Source: an uncultured Ruminococcus sp.
GTDB taxonomy: Bacteria; Bacillota; Clostridia; Oscillospirales; CAG-272
Direction of reading: 5' to 3'
Assembly: GCA_905202255.1 (NCBI GenBank)
Contig: CAJKRH010000019.1
Coordinates: 1 to 33,173 of the forward strand
Length of the DNA stretch: 33,173 bases
Made by a program: the position numbers and the translations under genes. Positions 14,577 to 21,233 of the stretch are shown piece after piece (position 1 is the first letter of the stretch; each line of letters opens with the position of its first letter). The notes under the pieces were generated by a model that was not told where the DNA came from, did no database searches, and saw nothing but the letters and a program-made list of their open reading frames with translations.

Positions 14577-15401
14577 TTGAAATCAGGCTTTTGCTGCCCT
14601 GTATGCGGCTCTGCTCTCGAGCGCGGCGAGAAAGCGCTCGCCTGCGAAAACGGGCACAGCTTCGACATAGCGAAAAAGGGATATGTGAACCTCCTGCTCT
14701 CGCAGAAATCGAAGGACAAGCGCCACGGCGATGACACCGCCATGATAACGGCAAGAAGAGATTTTCTCGATCTCGGCTATTATCTGCCGCTCTGCGAAGC
14801 GACGACCGACGCCGTGCTAGCCTGTGCAAAAGACGGTGATACGCTGCTCGACCTCGGCTGCGGCGAATGCTACTATACGGCGGCTGTAATGCACGAAGCC
14901 GAAAAAAGAGGAATATTTCTTCATGCGCTCGGCATAGACATATCGCGTGACGCTCTCATTTACGGTGCCAAGCGGTGCCGCCGGATAGAGCTTGCCGCGG
15001 CAAGTATATTTTCCCTGCCTGTGGCGGACGACAGCGTCGATATAATAATGAATATGTTCGCGCCGTGTGCCGCAAATGAATTTGCACGCGTGCTGAAAAA
15101 AGGCGGAAGAATGATTCATGTATATCCCCGTGAAAAGCACCTTTTCGAGCTGAAAAAGGCTATTTACGATACGCCATACGAAAACGATGTGGAAACAGCC
15201 GACTTCGGCGGATTCCGCCTCATCTCGGAAAAGCGGCTGACGTACACTTTCACGCTGAAAAATCAGAACGAGATACATGAGCTTTTCATGATGACACCTT
15301 ATTATTACAAGACATCAAAGGAGGGGCAGGCTCGGGCGGCAGCGCTCACTGCCCTGTCCGCAACGGCAGATTTTGCCGTTGCGGTATATGAGAAGCTGTG
15401 A
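14577..15401 (+). CDS. 23S rRNA (guanine-N1-)-methyltransferase, RlmA family
   Basis: Predicted 274-residue SAM-dependent methyltransferase. The N-terminal zinc finger (Cys7, Cys10, Cys23, His27 in CCPVC ... CENGHSFD) followed by KKGYVNLL is diagnostic for the RlmA family, which methylates G745 or G748 of 23S rRNA; the latter (TlrB type) confers tylosin resistance in producers. The SAM motif is LLDLGCGECYYTAA. The start is TTG at 14577, 8 bp after AGGAGG; an ATG at 14572 reads into a stop after two codons. No convincing separate promoter is seen, so it may be transcribed with the deacetylase and ylmH genes. Confidence 0.9.
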   Translation: MKSGFCCPVCGSALERGEKALACENGHSFDIAKKGYVNLLLSQKSKDKRHGDDTAMITARRDFLDLGYYLPLCEATTDAVLACAKDGDTLLDLGCGECYYTAAVMHEAEKRGIFLHALGIDISRDALIYGAKRCRRIELAAASIFSLPVADDSVDIIMNMFAPCAANEFARVLKKGGRMIHVYPREKHLFELKKAIYDTPYENDVETADFGGFRLISEKRLTYTFTLKNQNEIHELFMMTPYYYKTSKEGQARAAALTALSATADFAVAVYEKL

Positions 15402-15411
15402 TTTTCGGGTA

Positions 15412-15440
15412 TTGACATTTCGGGCTTTTTGGTATAAAAT
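15412..15440 (+). promoter_or_regulatory. Promoter of the amidase gene
   Basis: TTGACA (15412-15417), 17-bp spacer, TAAAAT (15435-15440). Confidence 0.85.
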
Positions 15441-15468
15441 AATATGAGCAAAAAAAACGGAGGCGGAA

Positions 15469-16389
15469 ATGGACTGGCAAATGGACCTGCAGACGAACCG
15501 AAAAATGAAAAGAAAAAAGCAAAATACATTTTTCGCGCAGTTTTTGAAACTACTCTGCCTTGTACTCGTGGTGATGCTCGCGGTAGTAATATTCAAGAAA
15601 AGCGCGAATCACCCCGCCGAGACCACGGCACCGACCGCACCCACGGACACGACCCCGACTGTTACCGCACCGACGACTGCAGCCACAGCACCGACTGTAA
15701 CCACGACGCATACTGTGACCACTGCAACAGCAACTACAACTCGTCTGACCTCTCCTCCGCCGGTAACAACCGCAACGACAAAAGCAACGACGACGACAAC
15801 GACGACCGCGACAACTTCAACAACGGCGACATACGAGCCCGGCTACATATCGCGTATCCCGACCGACTCCGAGATGAGAAGCCTGATAGCAGACAAGCTG
15901 CTCGATATCAACAAATATTCGCGCCCTGCAAACAAATATCTCGATGAAGGCGTCAGCCGTCAGAAGATAACGAAGATAGTCATCCACTATGTCGCAAACG
16001 CGGGCACAAGTGCGATAAACAACCGCAATTACTTCAATAATCTCCCCAAAAACGAGAAAATCTACGCAGGTGCGCATTACATAGTCGGGCTTGAAGGCGA
16101 GATAATCCGCTGTATTCCCGATAACGAGATAGCATATCACGCAGGAAATGCGGATGTGAACGCCTGCTCCATAGGCATAGAGGTCTGCCATCCCGACAAA
16201 ACAGGCAGATTCAGCTATAAATCTTACCTTTCGCTTCTTAAGCTCGTTTCATGGCTCTGCGACAAATATAATATAAGCGCCGACAATGTGATACGCCACT
16301 ATGATGTTACAGGCAAAGCCTGCCCCATCTACTATGTGGACAACGCGTCGGAATGGAGACTTTTCAAGAAGAGACTCATTTTCAGATAA
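15469..16389 (+). CDS. Membrane-anchored N-acetylmuramoyl-L-alanine amidase with Thr-rich linker
   Basis: Predicted 306-residue cell-wall amidase or peptidoglycan-recognition protein. Order of parts: basic N-terminus; one membrane helix at about residues 23-42; a Thr/Ala/Pro linker at about 50-122, which spaces the enzyme from the membrane; and an amidase-2 domain at about 160-295. Zinc ligands are His173 (VIHYVA), His277 (VIRHYDVTG) and Cys285 (KACP), and NACSIGIEVC carries the conserved Glu238. All are intact, so it should cleave the MurNAc-L-Ala bond outside the membrane. CGGAGG sets the start. It is monocistronic with its own promoter and a strong terminator. Thr-rich linkers of this kind are common in exported proteins of Ruminococcus-like clostridia. 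Confidence 0.92.
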   Translation: MDWQMDLQTNRKMKRKKQNTFFAQFLKLLCLVLVVMLAVVIFKKSANHPAETTAPTAPTDTTPTVTAPTTAATAPTVTTTHTVTTATATTTRLTSPPPVTTATTKATTTTTTTATTSTTATYEPGYISRIPTDSEMRSLIADKLLDINKYSRPANKYLDEGVSRQKITKIVIHYVANAGTSAINNRNYFNNLPKNEKIYAGAHYIVGLEGEIIRCIPDNEIAYHAGNADVNACSIGIEVCHPDKTGRFSYKSYLSLLKLVSWLCDKYNISADNVIRHYDVTGKACPIYYVDNASEWRLFKKRLIFR

Positions 16390-16396
16390 TATAAAA

Positions 16397-16429
16397 GAGC
16401 GCATCCGCAGGTCGGATGTGCTCCTTTTT
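16397..16429 (+). terminator. Intrinsic terminator of the amidase gene
   Basis: GAGCGCATCCG (16397-16407) pairs with CGGATGTGCTC (16413-16423) with one G-T wobble, followed by C and TTTTT. Confidence 0.9.
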
Positions 16430-16460
16430 GTCGATATATGAAAAGTTAACAATTTATCCA

Positions 16461-16489
16461 TTGATTATTTTCTCTAATCATAGTATAAT
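16461..16489 (+). promoter_or_regulatory. Promoter of the heterodimeric ABC exporter operon
   Basis: TTGATT (16461-16466), 17-bp spacer, TATAAT (16484-16489). Transcription should begin near 16496, giving a leader of about 60 nt. Confidence 0.85.
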
Positions 16490-16497
16490 TATATTTA

Positions 16498-16560
16498 ATG
16501 TTCTATGGACGGCAAAGCTTTTTTGCCGACAATTTTTTGAGAAAGGAAAAGTTTTTATGA
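16498..16560 (+). CDS. Possible 20-codon leader peptide of the exporter operon
   Basis: An ATG at 16498 opens a 20-codon frame (start MFYGRQSFF, end RKEKFL) whose TGA stop overlaps the ATG of the exporter gene as ATGA. It spans the hairpin at 16510-16528. Position and overlap suit a leader peptide that controls the exporter by attenuation or coupling. Against it, no ribosome binding site precedes the ATG, which lies almost at the predicted transcription start, so translation would have to be leaderless. It may be chance. Confidence 0.25.
   Translation: MFYGRQSFFADNFLRKEKFL
16510..16538 (+). promoter_or_regulatory. Terminator-like hairpin in the exporter leader (candidate attenuator)
   Basis: CGGCAAA (16510-16516) pairs with TTTGCCG (16522-16528) over a five-base loop, followed by ACAA and TTTTTT (16533-16538). 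It lies between the promoter and the first exporter gene, so termination here would keep the exporter off. The 4-nt gap before the U-run makes it weaker than the gene-end terminators in this window. Confidence 0.5.
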
Positions 16561-18341
16561 TAAAAAAGCTTGCAAAAAGCATAAGAGAATATAAAACATC
16601 GAGCATACTGACTTTTATATTCATTATGTTTGAAGCCGTGATAGAATGTATCATACCTTTTATCACAGCCAAACTTATCAACCGCATCGAAAACGGCGCG
16701 GAAATGGCTGACATCCTGAAAACAGGTGCTCTGCTCGCCGTGATGGCAATGATTTCGCTCGCCTGCGGCGGCATCGCGGGTGCCACCTGCGCAAAGGCTT
16801 CGTCCGGCTTTGCAAAGAACCTGCGCCATGACCTTTTCTACAAGGTGCAGACATTTGCTTTTGAGAATATAGACAAGTTTTCCACCTCATCGCTCGTCAC
16901 AAGAATGACGACGGATGTCGGAAATGTGCAGTTTGCATACATGATGATAATCAGAACAGCCATCCGCGCTCCTCTGATGATGATATTCTCCATAATCATG
17001 GCGTATATCATGGGCGGCGCGCTCGCTTCCCTTTTCGTCATTGTCATACCGGTGCTCCTCGTCGGTCTATGGATTATCTCCAAGAAAGCAATGCCCGCTT
17101 TCCGCAGTGTTTTCCGCAAATATGACCGACTCAATGAGTCTATCGAGGAAAATGTACGCGGCATGCGCGTGGTAAAAGGCTTCTCGAGAGAGGAATACGA
17201 AAAGCAGAAATTCGGCGTAGCCGCAGGAGATATCTGCCGCGACTTCACAAAAGCGGAAAGAATCGTTGCGCTCAACTCGCCGCTCATGCAGATATGCGTA
17301 TATTTCAATATGGCTTTCATATTGATACTCGGCTCCAAACTCGTCATCACCTCCGCGGGGCTCGACCTCGGCGTGGGTCAGATGTCGTCCATGCTTACAT
17401 ACGGCTTCCAGATACTCATGCAGCTCATGATGCTCTCGATGATTTATGTCATACTCACGATATCAAACGAGTCCATGCAGCGTGTAACGGAGGTTCTCGA
17501 CGAAAAGTCCGCGCTCACAAATCCCGAGGCGGCAGAAAGAACCGATGAAAACGGAAATACCGTTTCCCTGCCTGTAAAAGAAGTTGCAAACGGCTCGATT
17601 GATTTTGACGATGTCAGCTTCAAATATTCCGCCGAGGCAAAGAAATATGCCCTCTCGGATATCGACCTGCATATAAAATCCGGCATGACGGTCGGCATAC
17701 TCGGCGTCACGGGCTCGAGCAAATCAACGCTTGTCCAACTCATCCCGCGCCTCTATGATACGACGGTAGGTTCGGTCAGAGTAGGCGGCGTGGATGTGCG
17801 CGATTATGACCTCGAGGTACTGCGCGACAGCGTTGCTTTCGTCCTCCAGAAGAATCTGCTCTTCTCAGGCACGATAAACGAAAACCTGCGCTGGGGCAAT
17901 GAAAATGCCACCGACGAAGAGATAATCGAAGCCTGCAAACTTGCTCAGGCAGACGATTTCGTACGCTCATTTCCCGATGGCTACAATACTAAGATTGAGC
18001 AGGGCGGCACGAATGTTTCGGGCGGTCAGAAGCAGAGACTCTGCATTGCCCGCGCACTGCTGAAAAAGCCGAAAATACTCATTCTCGACGACTCGACAAG
18101 CGCCGTCGATACAAAAACGGACGCTCTCATCCGTGCGGGCTTCCGCAAATTCATCCCCGAAACGACAAAGATAATCATCGCTCAGCGTATCGCCTCTGTC
18201 GAAGATGCCGATCTGATCCTTGTGATGGAAAACGGCAGAATAGCTTCGCGCGGCACGCATGACGAGCTGATGAAAACAAGCGAAACCTACCGCGAAACAT
18301 ATCTCCAGCAGACAAAAGGAGGTGAGCGCGATGAAAAATAA
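16557..18341 (+). CDS. ABC exporter subunit A, degenerate ATP site
   Basis: Fused membrane and ATPase half-transporter, 594 residues: six predicted helices in residues 1-310, nucleotide-binding domain from about 350. The ATPase motifs are unorthodox: Walker A GVTGSSKST (about 382-390) has Ser for the third Gly; Walker B is ILILDDSTSAVD (about 506), with Asp instead of the catalytic Glu; the switch His is Gln (IIIAQRIAS, about 542). The signature VSGGQ is intact. This is the pattern of the degenerate partner in heterodimeric multidrug exporters such as BmrCD or TM287/288. The start at 16557 is set by AAAGGAAAA; the frame extends upstream but without support. It overlaps the next gene by 11 bp. 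Confidence 0.92.
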   Translation: MIKKLAKSIREYKTSSILTFIFIMFEAVIECIIPFITAKLINRIENGAEMADILKTGALLAVMAMISLACGGIAGATCAKASSGFAKNLRHDLFYKVQTFAFENIDKFSTSSLVTRMTTDVGNVQFAYMMIIRTAIRAPLMMIFSIIMAYIMGGALASLFVIVIPVLLVGLWIISKKAMPAFRSVFRKYDRLNESIEENVRGMRVVKGFSREEYEKQKFGVAAGDICRDFTKAERIVALNSPLMQICVYFNMAFILILGSKLVITSAGLDLGVGQMSSMLTYGFQILMQLMMLSMIYVILTISNESMQRVTEVLDEKSALTNPEAAERTDENGNTVSLPVKEVANGSIDFDDVSFKYSAEAKKYALSDIDLHIKSGMTVGILGVTGSSKSTLVQLIPRLYDTTVGSVRVGGVDVRDYDLEVLRDSVAFVLQKNLLFSGTINENLRWGNENATDEEIIEACKLAQADDFVRSFPDGYNTKIEQGGTNVSGGQKQRLCIARALLKKPKILILDDSTSAVDTKTDALIRAGFRKFIPETTKIIIAQRIASVEDADLILVMENGRIASRGTHDELMKTSETYRETYLQQTKGGERDEK

Positions 18342-20367
18342 GAAAAACGGCATTTCCGAGATGCCCGGCGCAAAGCCGATGAAGCGCAAGCCGGATATGA
18401 AGCTGCTCGGCAGAGTTTTCAGGATGCTCGTGCAGGCATATCCCGTGCTCGTGCCGATAGCCGGCATATGTATCGTGCTCTCCGCCATCGTTTCGTCTAT
18501 CCCCTCCATCTTCATGCAGAAAGTTTTTGACAAGATAGCCGACAGCATAGCGATAATCAAAGAAGCCGCCGAGGCATCGGGGCTTTCACTGCGCGAATTT
18601 GCGCAGGCAAACGGAGCGTTTCTCTCCGAGAGATGGGCGGCGGCAAAGGCAGAGATACTGCCTATCGTCGGCGTGCTGATAGTGCTCTATGTATTTGCGA
18701 TAATCTTTATCACGCTCCAGACTCAGCTCATGGCAAAGATAACGCAGGGCTTTCTCGACAAGATGCGCCGCGAGATGTTCAACGGGATGCAGAATCTCCC
18801 GATAAAATATTTCGATACGCATAAGCACGGCGATATCATGAGCTATTATACAAACGATATCGATACTCTGCGCGAGCTTGTTTCGCGTTCGTTCCCGCAG
18901 ATGCTCCAGTCGGGCATCATCGTGCTGACGGTATTCTGCATCATGATGTGGTACAGTATCCCGATGACGCTCGTGGTAATGCTCGGCGTGGTGGCAATGA
19001 TATTCGTCTCCAAAAAGGTAGGCGGCGGAAGCGCGAAATACTTCATCCGCAATCAGAAGTCCGTCGCAAAATGCGAGGGATATATCCAGGAGATGATGAA
19101 TGGGCAGAAGGTAATCAAGGTATTCTGCCACGAAGGCGAAGCGGAAAAAGAATTTGACGCGATAAACGATGAGCTCTATGAGGACAGCAAAAAGGCGCAT
19201 GCCTATGCGAATGTTCTCGGTCCCATCATCATGAATATAGGCAATATCCTTTATGTCATCTGCGCTGTTGCGGGTGGTCTTTTCATCACGCTCGGCATGA
19301 CAAACCTCAGCTTCTGCGGTCTCATAAAGGAGGGCAGCTTTACCGCGCTCGCCTTCAGAATTTCCATCATCATTCCTTTTCTCAATATGACAAAGCAGTT
19401 CACCGGCAATGTAAACCAGCTTTCCCAGCAGATAAACTCCATAGTCATGGGTATGGCAGGCGCGCAGCGCATATTCTCCCTCATGGATGAAAAGCCCGAG
19501 GCAGACGACGGCTATGTTACTCTTGTAAACTGCAGATACGATGAAAAAGGCAATATAACAGAGACAGCCGAGCGCACGGGCAAATGGGCATGGAAGCATC
19601 CGCATGGCGACGGCACGCTCACATATACGCCGCTCGCGGGCGATGTCCGCATGTATGATGTCGATTTCGGCTATGAGGAAAACAAGCCCGTGCTCCATGA
19701 TATCACGGTCTATGCGGAGCCCGGTCAGAAGGTTGCCTTTGTCGGCGCCACAGGTGCGGGTAAGACAACGATAACAAATCTGATAAACCGCTTCTATGAC
19801 ATAGCGGACGGCAAGATACGCTACGACGGGATCAATATAAACAAGATAAAAAAGAGCGATCTGCGCCGAAGTCTCGGCATAGTTTTGCAGGAGACAAACC
19901 TTTTCACGGGAAGCGTAATGGACAATATCCGCTACGGCAGACTGGATGCCACAGATGAAGAATGCATCGAAGCGGCAAGGCTCGCGGGCGCGGACGATTT
20001 CATTTCCCGCCTGCCGCAGGGCTATAATACGGAGCTTTCGGGCAACGGTGCAAACCTTTCGCAGGGTCAGCGTCAGCTTATCGCCATAGCGCGTGCCGCC
20101 GTCGCAGACCCGCCCGTAATGATTCTGGACGAAGCGACCTCCTCTATAGACACGAGAACGGAAGCGATAGTCCAGCGCGGCATGGATAAGCTCATGGAGG
20201 GCAGAACGGTATTCGTCATCGCTCACAGGCTTTCCACCGTCATGAATTCCGATGTAATCATGGTTCTTGACCACGGCAGAATAATCGAGCGCGGCAACCA
20301 TGAAAAGCTTATCGCCGAAAAGGGCGTTTACTATCAGCTTTATACAGGCGCATTCGAGCTTGAATAA
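18331..20367 (+). CDS. ABC exporter subunit B, canonical Walker motifs
   Basis: Partner half-transporter, 678 residues. It has an N-terminal cytoplasmic extension, six helices, and a nucleotide-binding domain with normal Walker A (GATGAGKTT, about 472), Walker B with Glu (VMILDEATSSID, about 597) and switch His (VIAHRLSTV), but an altered signature, LSQGQ (about 575) for LSGGQ. Between the membrane part and the ATPase lies an extra linker of about 50 residues (NCRYDEKGNITETAERTGKWAWK). Subunit A gives the good signature and B the good Walker residues, so the pair forms one consensus and one degenerate ATP site. AAGGAGGT precedes the ATG at 18331; an in-frame GTG at 18322 lies inside that site. 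Substrate is unknown; drugs or lipids are likely. Confidence 0.93.
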   Translation: MKNKKNGISEMPGAKPMKRKPDMKLLGRVFRMLVQAYPVLVPIAGICIVLSAIVSSIPSIFMQKVFDKIADSIAIIKEAAEASGLSLREFAQANGAFLSERWAAAKAEILPIVGVLIVLYVFAIIFITLQTQLMAKITQGFLDKMRREMFNGMQNLPIKYFDTHKHGDIMSYYTNDIDTLRELVSRSFPQMLQSGIIVLTVFCIMMWYSIPMTLVVMLGVVAMIFVSKKVGGGSAKYFIRNQKSVAKCEGYIQEMMNGQKVIKVFCHEGEAEKEFDAINDELYEDSKKAHAYANVLGPIIMNIGNILYVICAVAGGLFITLGMTNLSFCGLIKEGSFTALAFRISIIIPFLNMTKQFTGNVNQLSQQINSIVMGMAGAQRIFSLMDEKPEADDGYVTLVNCRYDEKGNITETAERTGKWAWKHPHGDGTLTYTPLAGDVRMYDVDFGYEENKPVLHDITVYAEPGQKVAFVGATGAGKTTITNLINRFYDIADGKIRYDGININKIKKSDLRRSLGIVLQETNLFTGSVMDNIRYGRLDATDEECIEAARLAGADDFISRLPQGYNTELSGNGANLSQGQRQLIAIARAAVADPPVMILDEATSSIDTRTEAIVQRGMDKLMEGRTVFVIAHRLSTVMNSDVIMVLDHGRIIERGNHEKLIAEKGVYYQLYTGAFELE

Positions 20368-20371
20368 TTTC

Positions 20372-20410
20372 AAAGGGGAACCCGATTTTGGGTTTCCCTT
20401 TTTCTTTTTT
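20372..20410 (+). terminator. Terminator of the exporter operon
   Basis: A 12-bp stem with one G-T pair (20372-20383 with 20390-20401), GATTTT loop, and a long U-tract interrupted by one C to 20410. Confidence 0.92.
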
Positions 20411-20437
20411 AAATGTAAAGTAAAATTAACAATTAAA

Positions 20438-20469
20438 CAGTTGAAAACTGTCGAAGAATATGGTATATT
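20438..20469 (+). promoter_or_regulatory. Promoter of the TetR-family gene with overlapping dyad
   Basis: TTGAAA (20441-20446), 17-bp spacer, TATATT (20464-20469). A perfect dyad, CAGTT-GAA-AACTG (20438-20450), covers the -35 box and could be an autoregulatory operator, though it is short. Confidence 0.7.
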
Positions 20470-20529
20470 TTATATAAAGCATGATTATTTCGGACATAAA
20501 CTCGGAAAATTCTTTACCGGAGGTAAAAA

Positions 20530-21084
20530 ATGTCACAGATAACGAAGAGAGCGCTCGAACAGTCTCTGAAAAATCTCCTGCTCAAAAAGCCGCTTACCAA
20601 AATCACGATAAGCGATATCGCCGAAGACTGCGGCATAAATCGCATGACATTCTATTATCATTTCAAGGATATTTACGACCTCGTGGAGTGGTCATGCCTT
20701 GAGGACGCGCGAAAGGCGTTGGAGAAAAACAAAACACACGATACATGGCAGGAGGGGCTGCTCAGCATATTTGAAGCCGTGCGCGAAAACAAGCCTTTTG
20801 TCATGAATGTTTACCGCTGCATCGACCATGAGCAGGTGGAAAAATATCTGAAGCCGCTGACAGACAACCTCATCATGGGCGTTATCAATGAGCAGTCGGC
20901 AGGCATAACGGTGCGCGAAGAGGACAAGGAATTTATCGCGCGCGTTTATTCATATGTATTCATCGGCATCATGCTCGACTGGATAAAGGACGATATGAAA
21001 GCCGACCCGAAGTTGATTGTGGACAAGCTTGCAATACTGATAAAAGATTCCCTCTCAGACGCGCTTCTCCGCTTCAAAATCTGA
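20530..21084 (+). CDS. TetR/AcrR family transcriptional regulator
   Basis: Predicted 184-residue dimeric repressor. The N-terminal helix-turn-helix is clear at about residues 25-47 (ITISDIAEDCGINRMTFYYHFKDIYDL), the typical TetR recognition helix ending in FYYHF. The C-terminal domain resembles the type found in DhaS-like TetR proteins. CGGAGG lies 7 bp upstream of the ATG. It stands between an exporter operon and the oleate hydratase gene, all on the same strand, so it may regulate either; repeated TGATAAA half-sites in the hydratase upstream region favour the latter. The likely inducer would be a fatty acid, by inference from context only. Confidence 0.9.
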   Translation: MSQITKRALEQSLKNLLLKKPLTKITISDIAEDCGINRMTFYYHFKDIYDLVEWSCLEDARKALEKNKTHDTWQEGLLSIFEAVRENKPFVMNVYRCIDHEQVEKYLKPLTDNLIMGVINEQSAGITVREEDKEFIARVYSYVFIGIMLDWIKDDMKADPKLIVDKLAILIKDSLSDALLRFKI

Positions 21085-21165
21085 TTTTTTTATCAGATTC
21101 GACAAAATGATAAAAGTTTTTACAGATTAAAGCACCGTGATAAATGATTTATCACAGCGCTTTTT
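21081..21165. promoter_or_regulatory. Cluster of TGATAAA half-sites; terminator or operator region
   Basis: Four copies of TGATAAA, two per strand, lie within 70 bp: TTTTATCA (21088-21095), TGATAAAA (21108-21115), and a perfect 19-bp palindrome GTGATAAATGATTTATCAC (21137-21155). The last is extended by AAAGC (21129-21133) and GCTTT (21159-21163) and followed by U residues, so it could also terminate the regulator transcript. It ends 18 bp before the -35 box of the hydratase promoter. Both roles are possible. Confidence 0.6.
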
Positions 21166-21172
21166 CTGTTTA

Positions 21173-21200
21173 TTGAAAACCTCTGAAAACGGGCTATAAT
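21173..21200 (+). promoter_or_regulatory. Promoter of the oleate hydratase gene
   Basis: TTGAAA (21173-21178), 16-bp spacer, TATAAT (21195-21200). The start codon at 21234 follows CAGGAGG. Confidence 0.8.
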
Positions 21201-21233
21201 ATAGTCGTAAAATAAATTTTCAGGAGGTTTTCC

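Noticed and set aside
15620..15835. Short ACG/ACC-rich repeats suggesting a repeat array or CRISPR
   Set aside because: These are Thr codons of the amidase linker in frame; there are no regular spacers or conserved repeat units.
18586..20373. Long open frame on the minus strand, opposite the second exporter gene (almost 600 codons)
   Set aside because: It is exactly antisense to a clear ABC transporter. The codon bias of the sense gene keeps stops out of this frame; its translation is His/Arg/Tyr-rich with no recognisable domain and no ribosome binding site was found.
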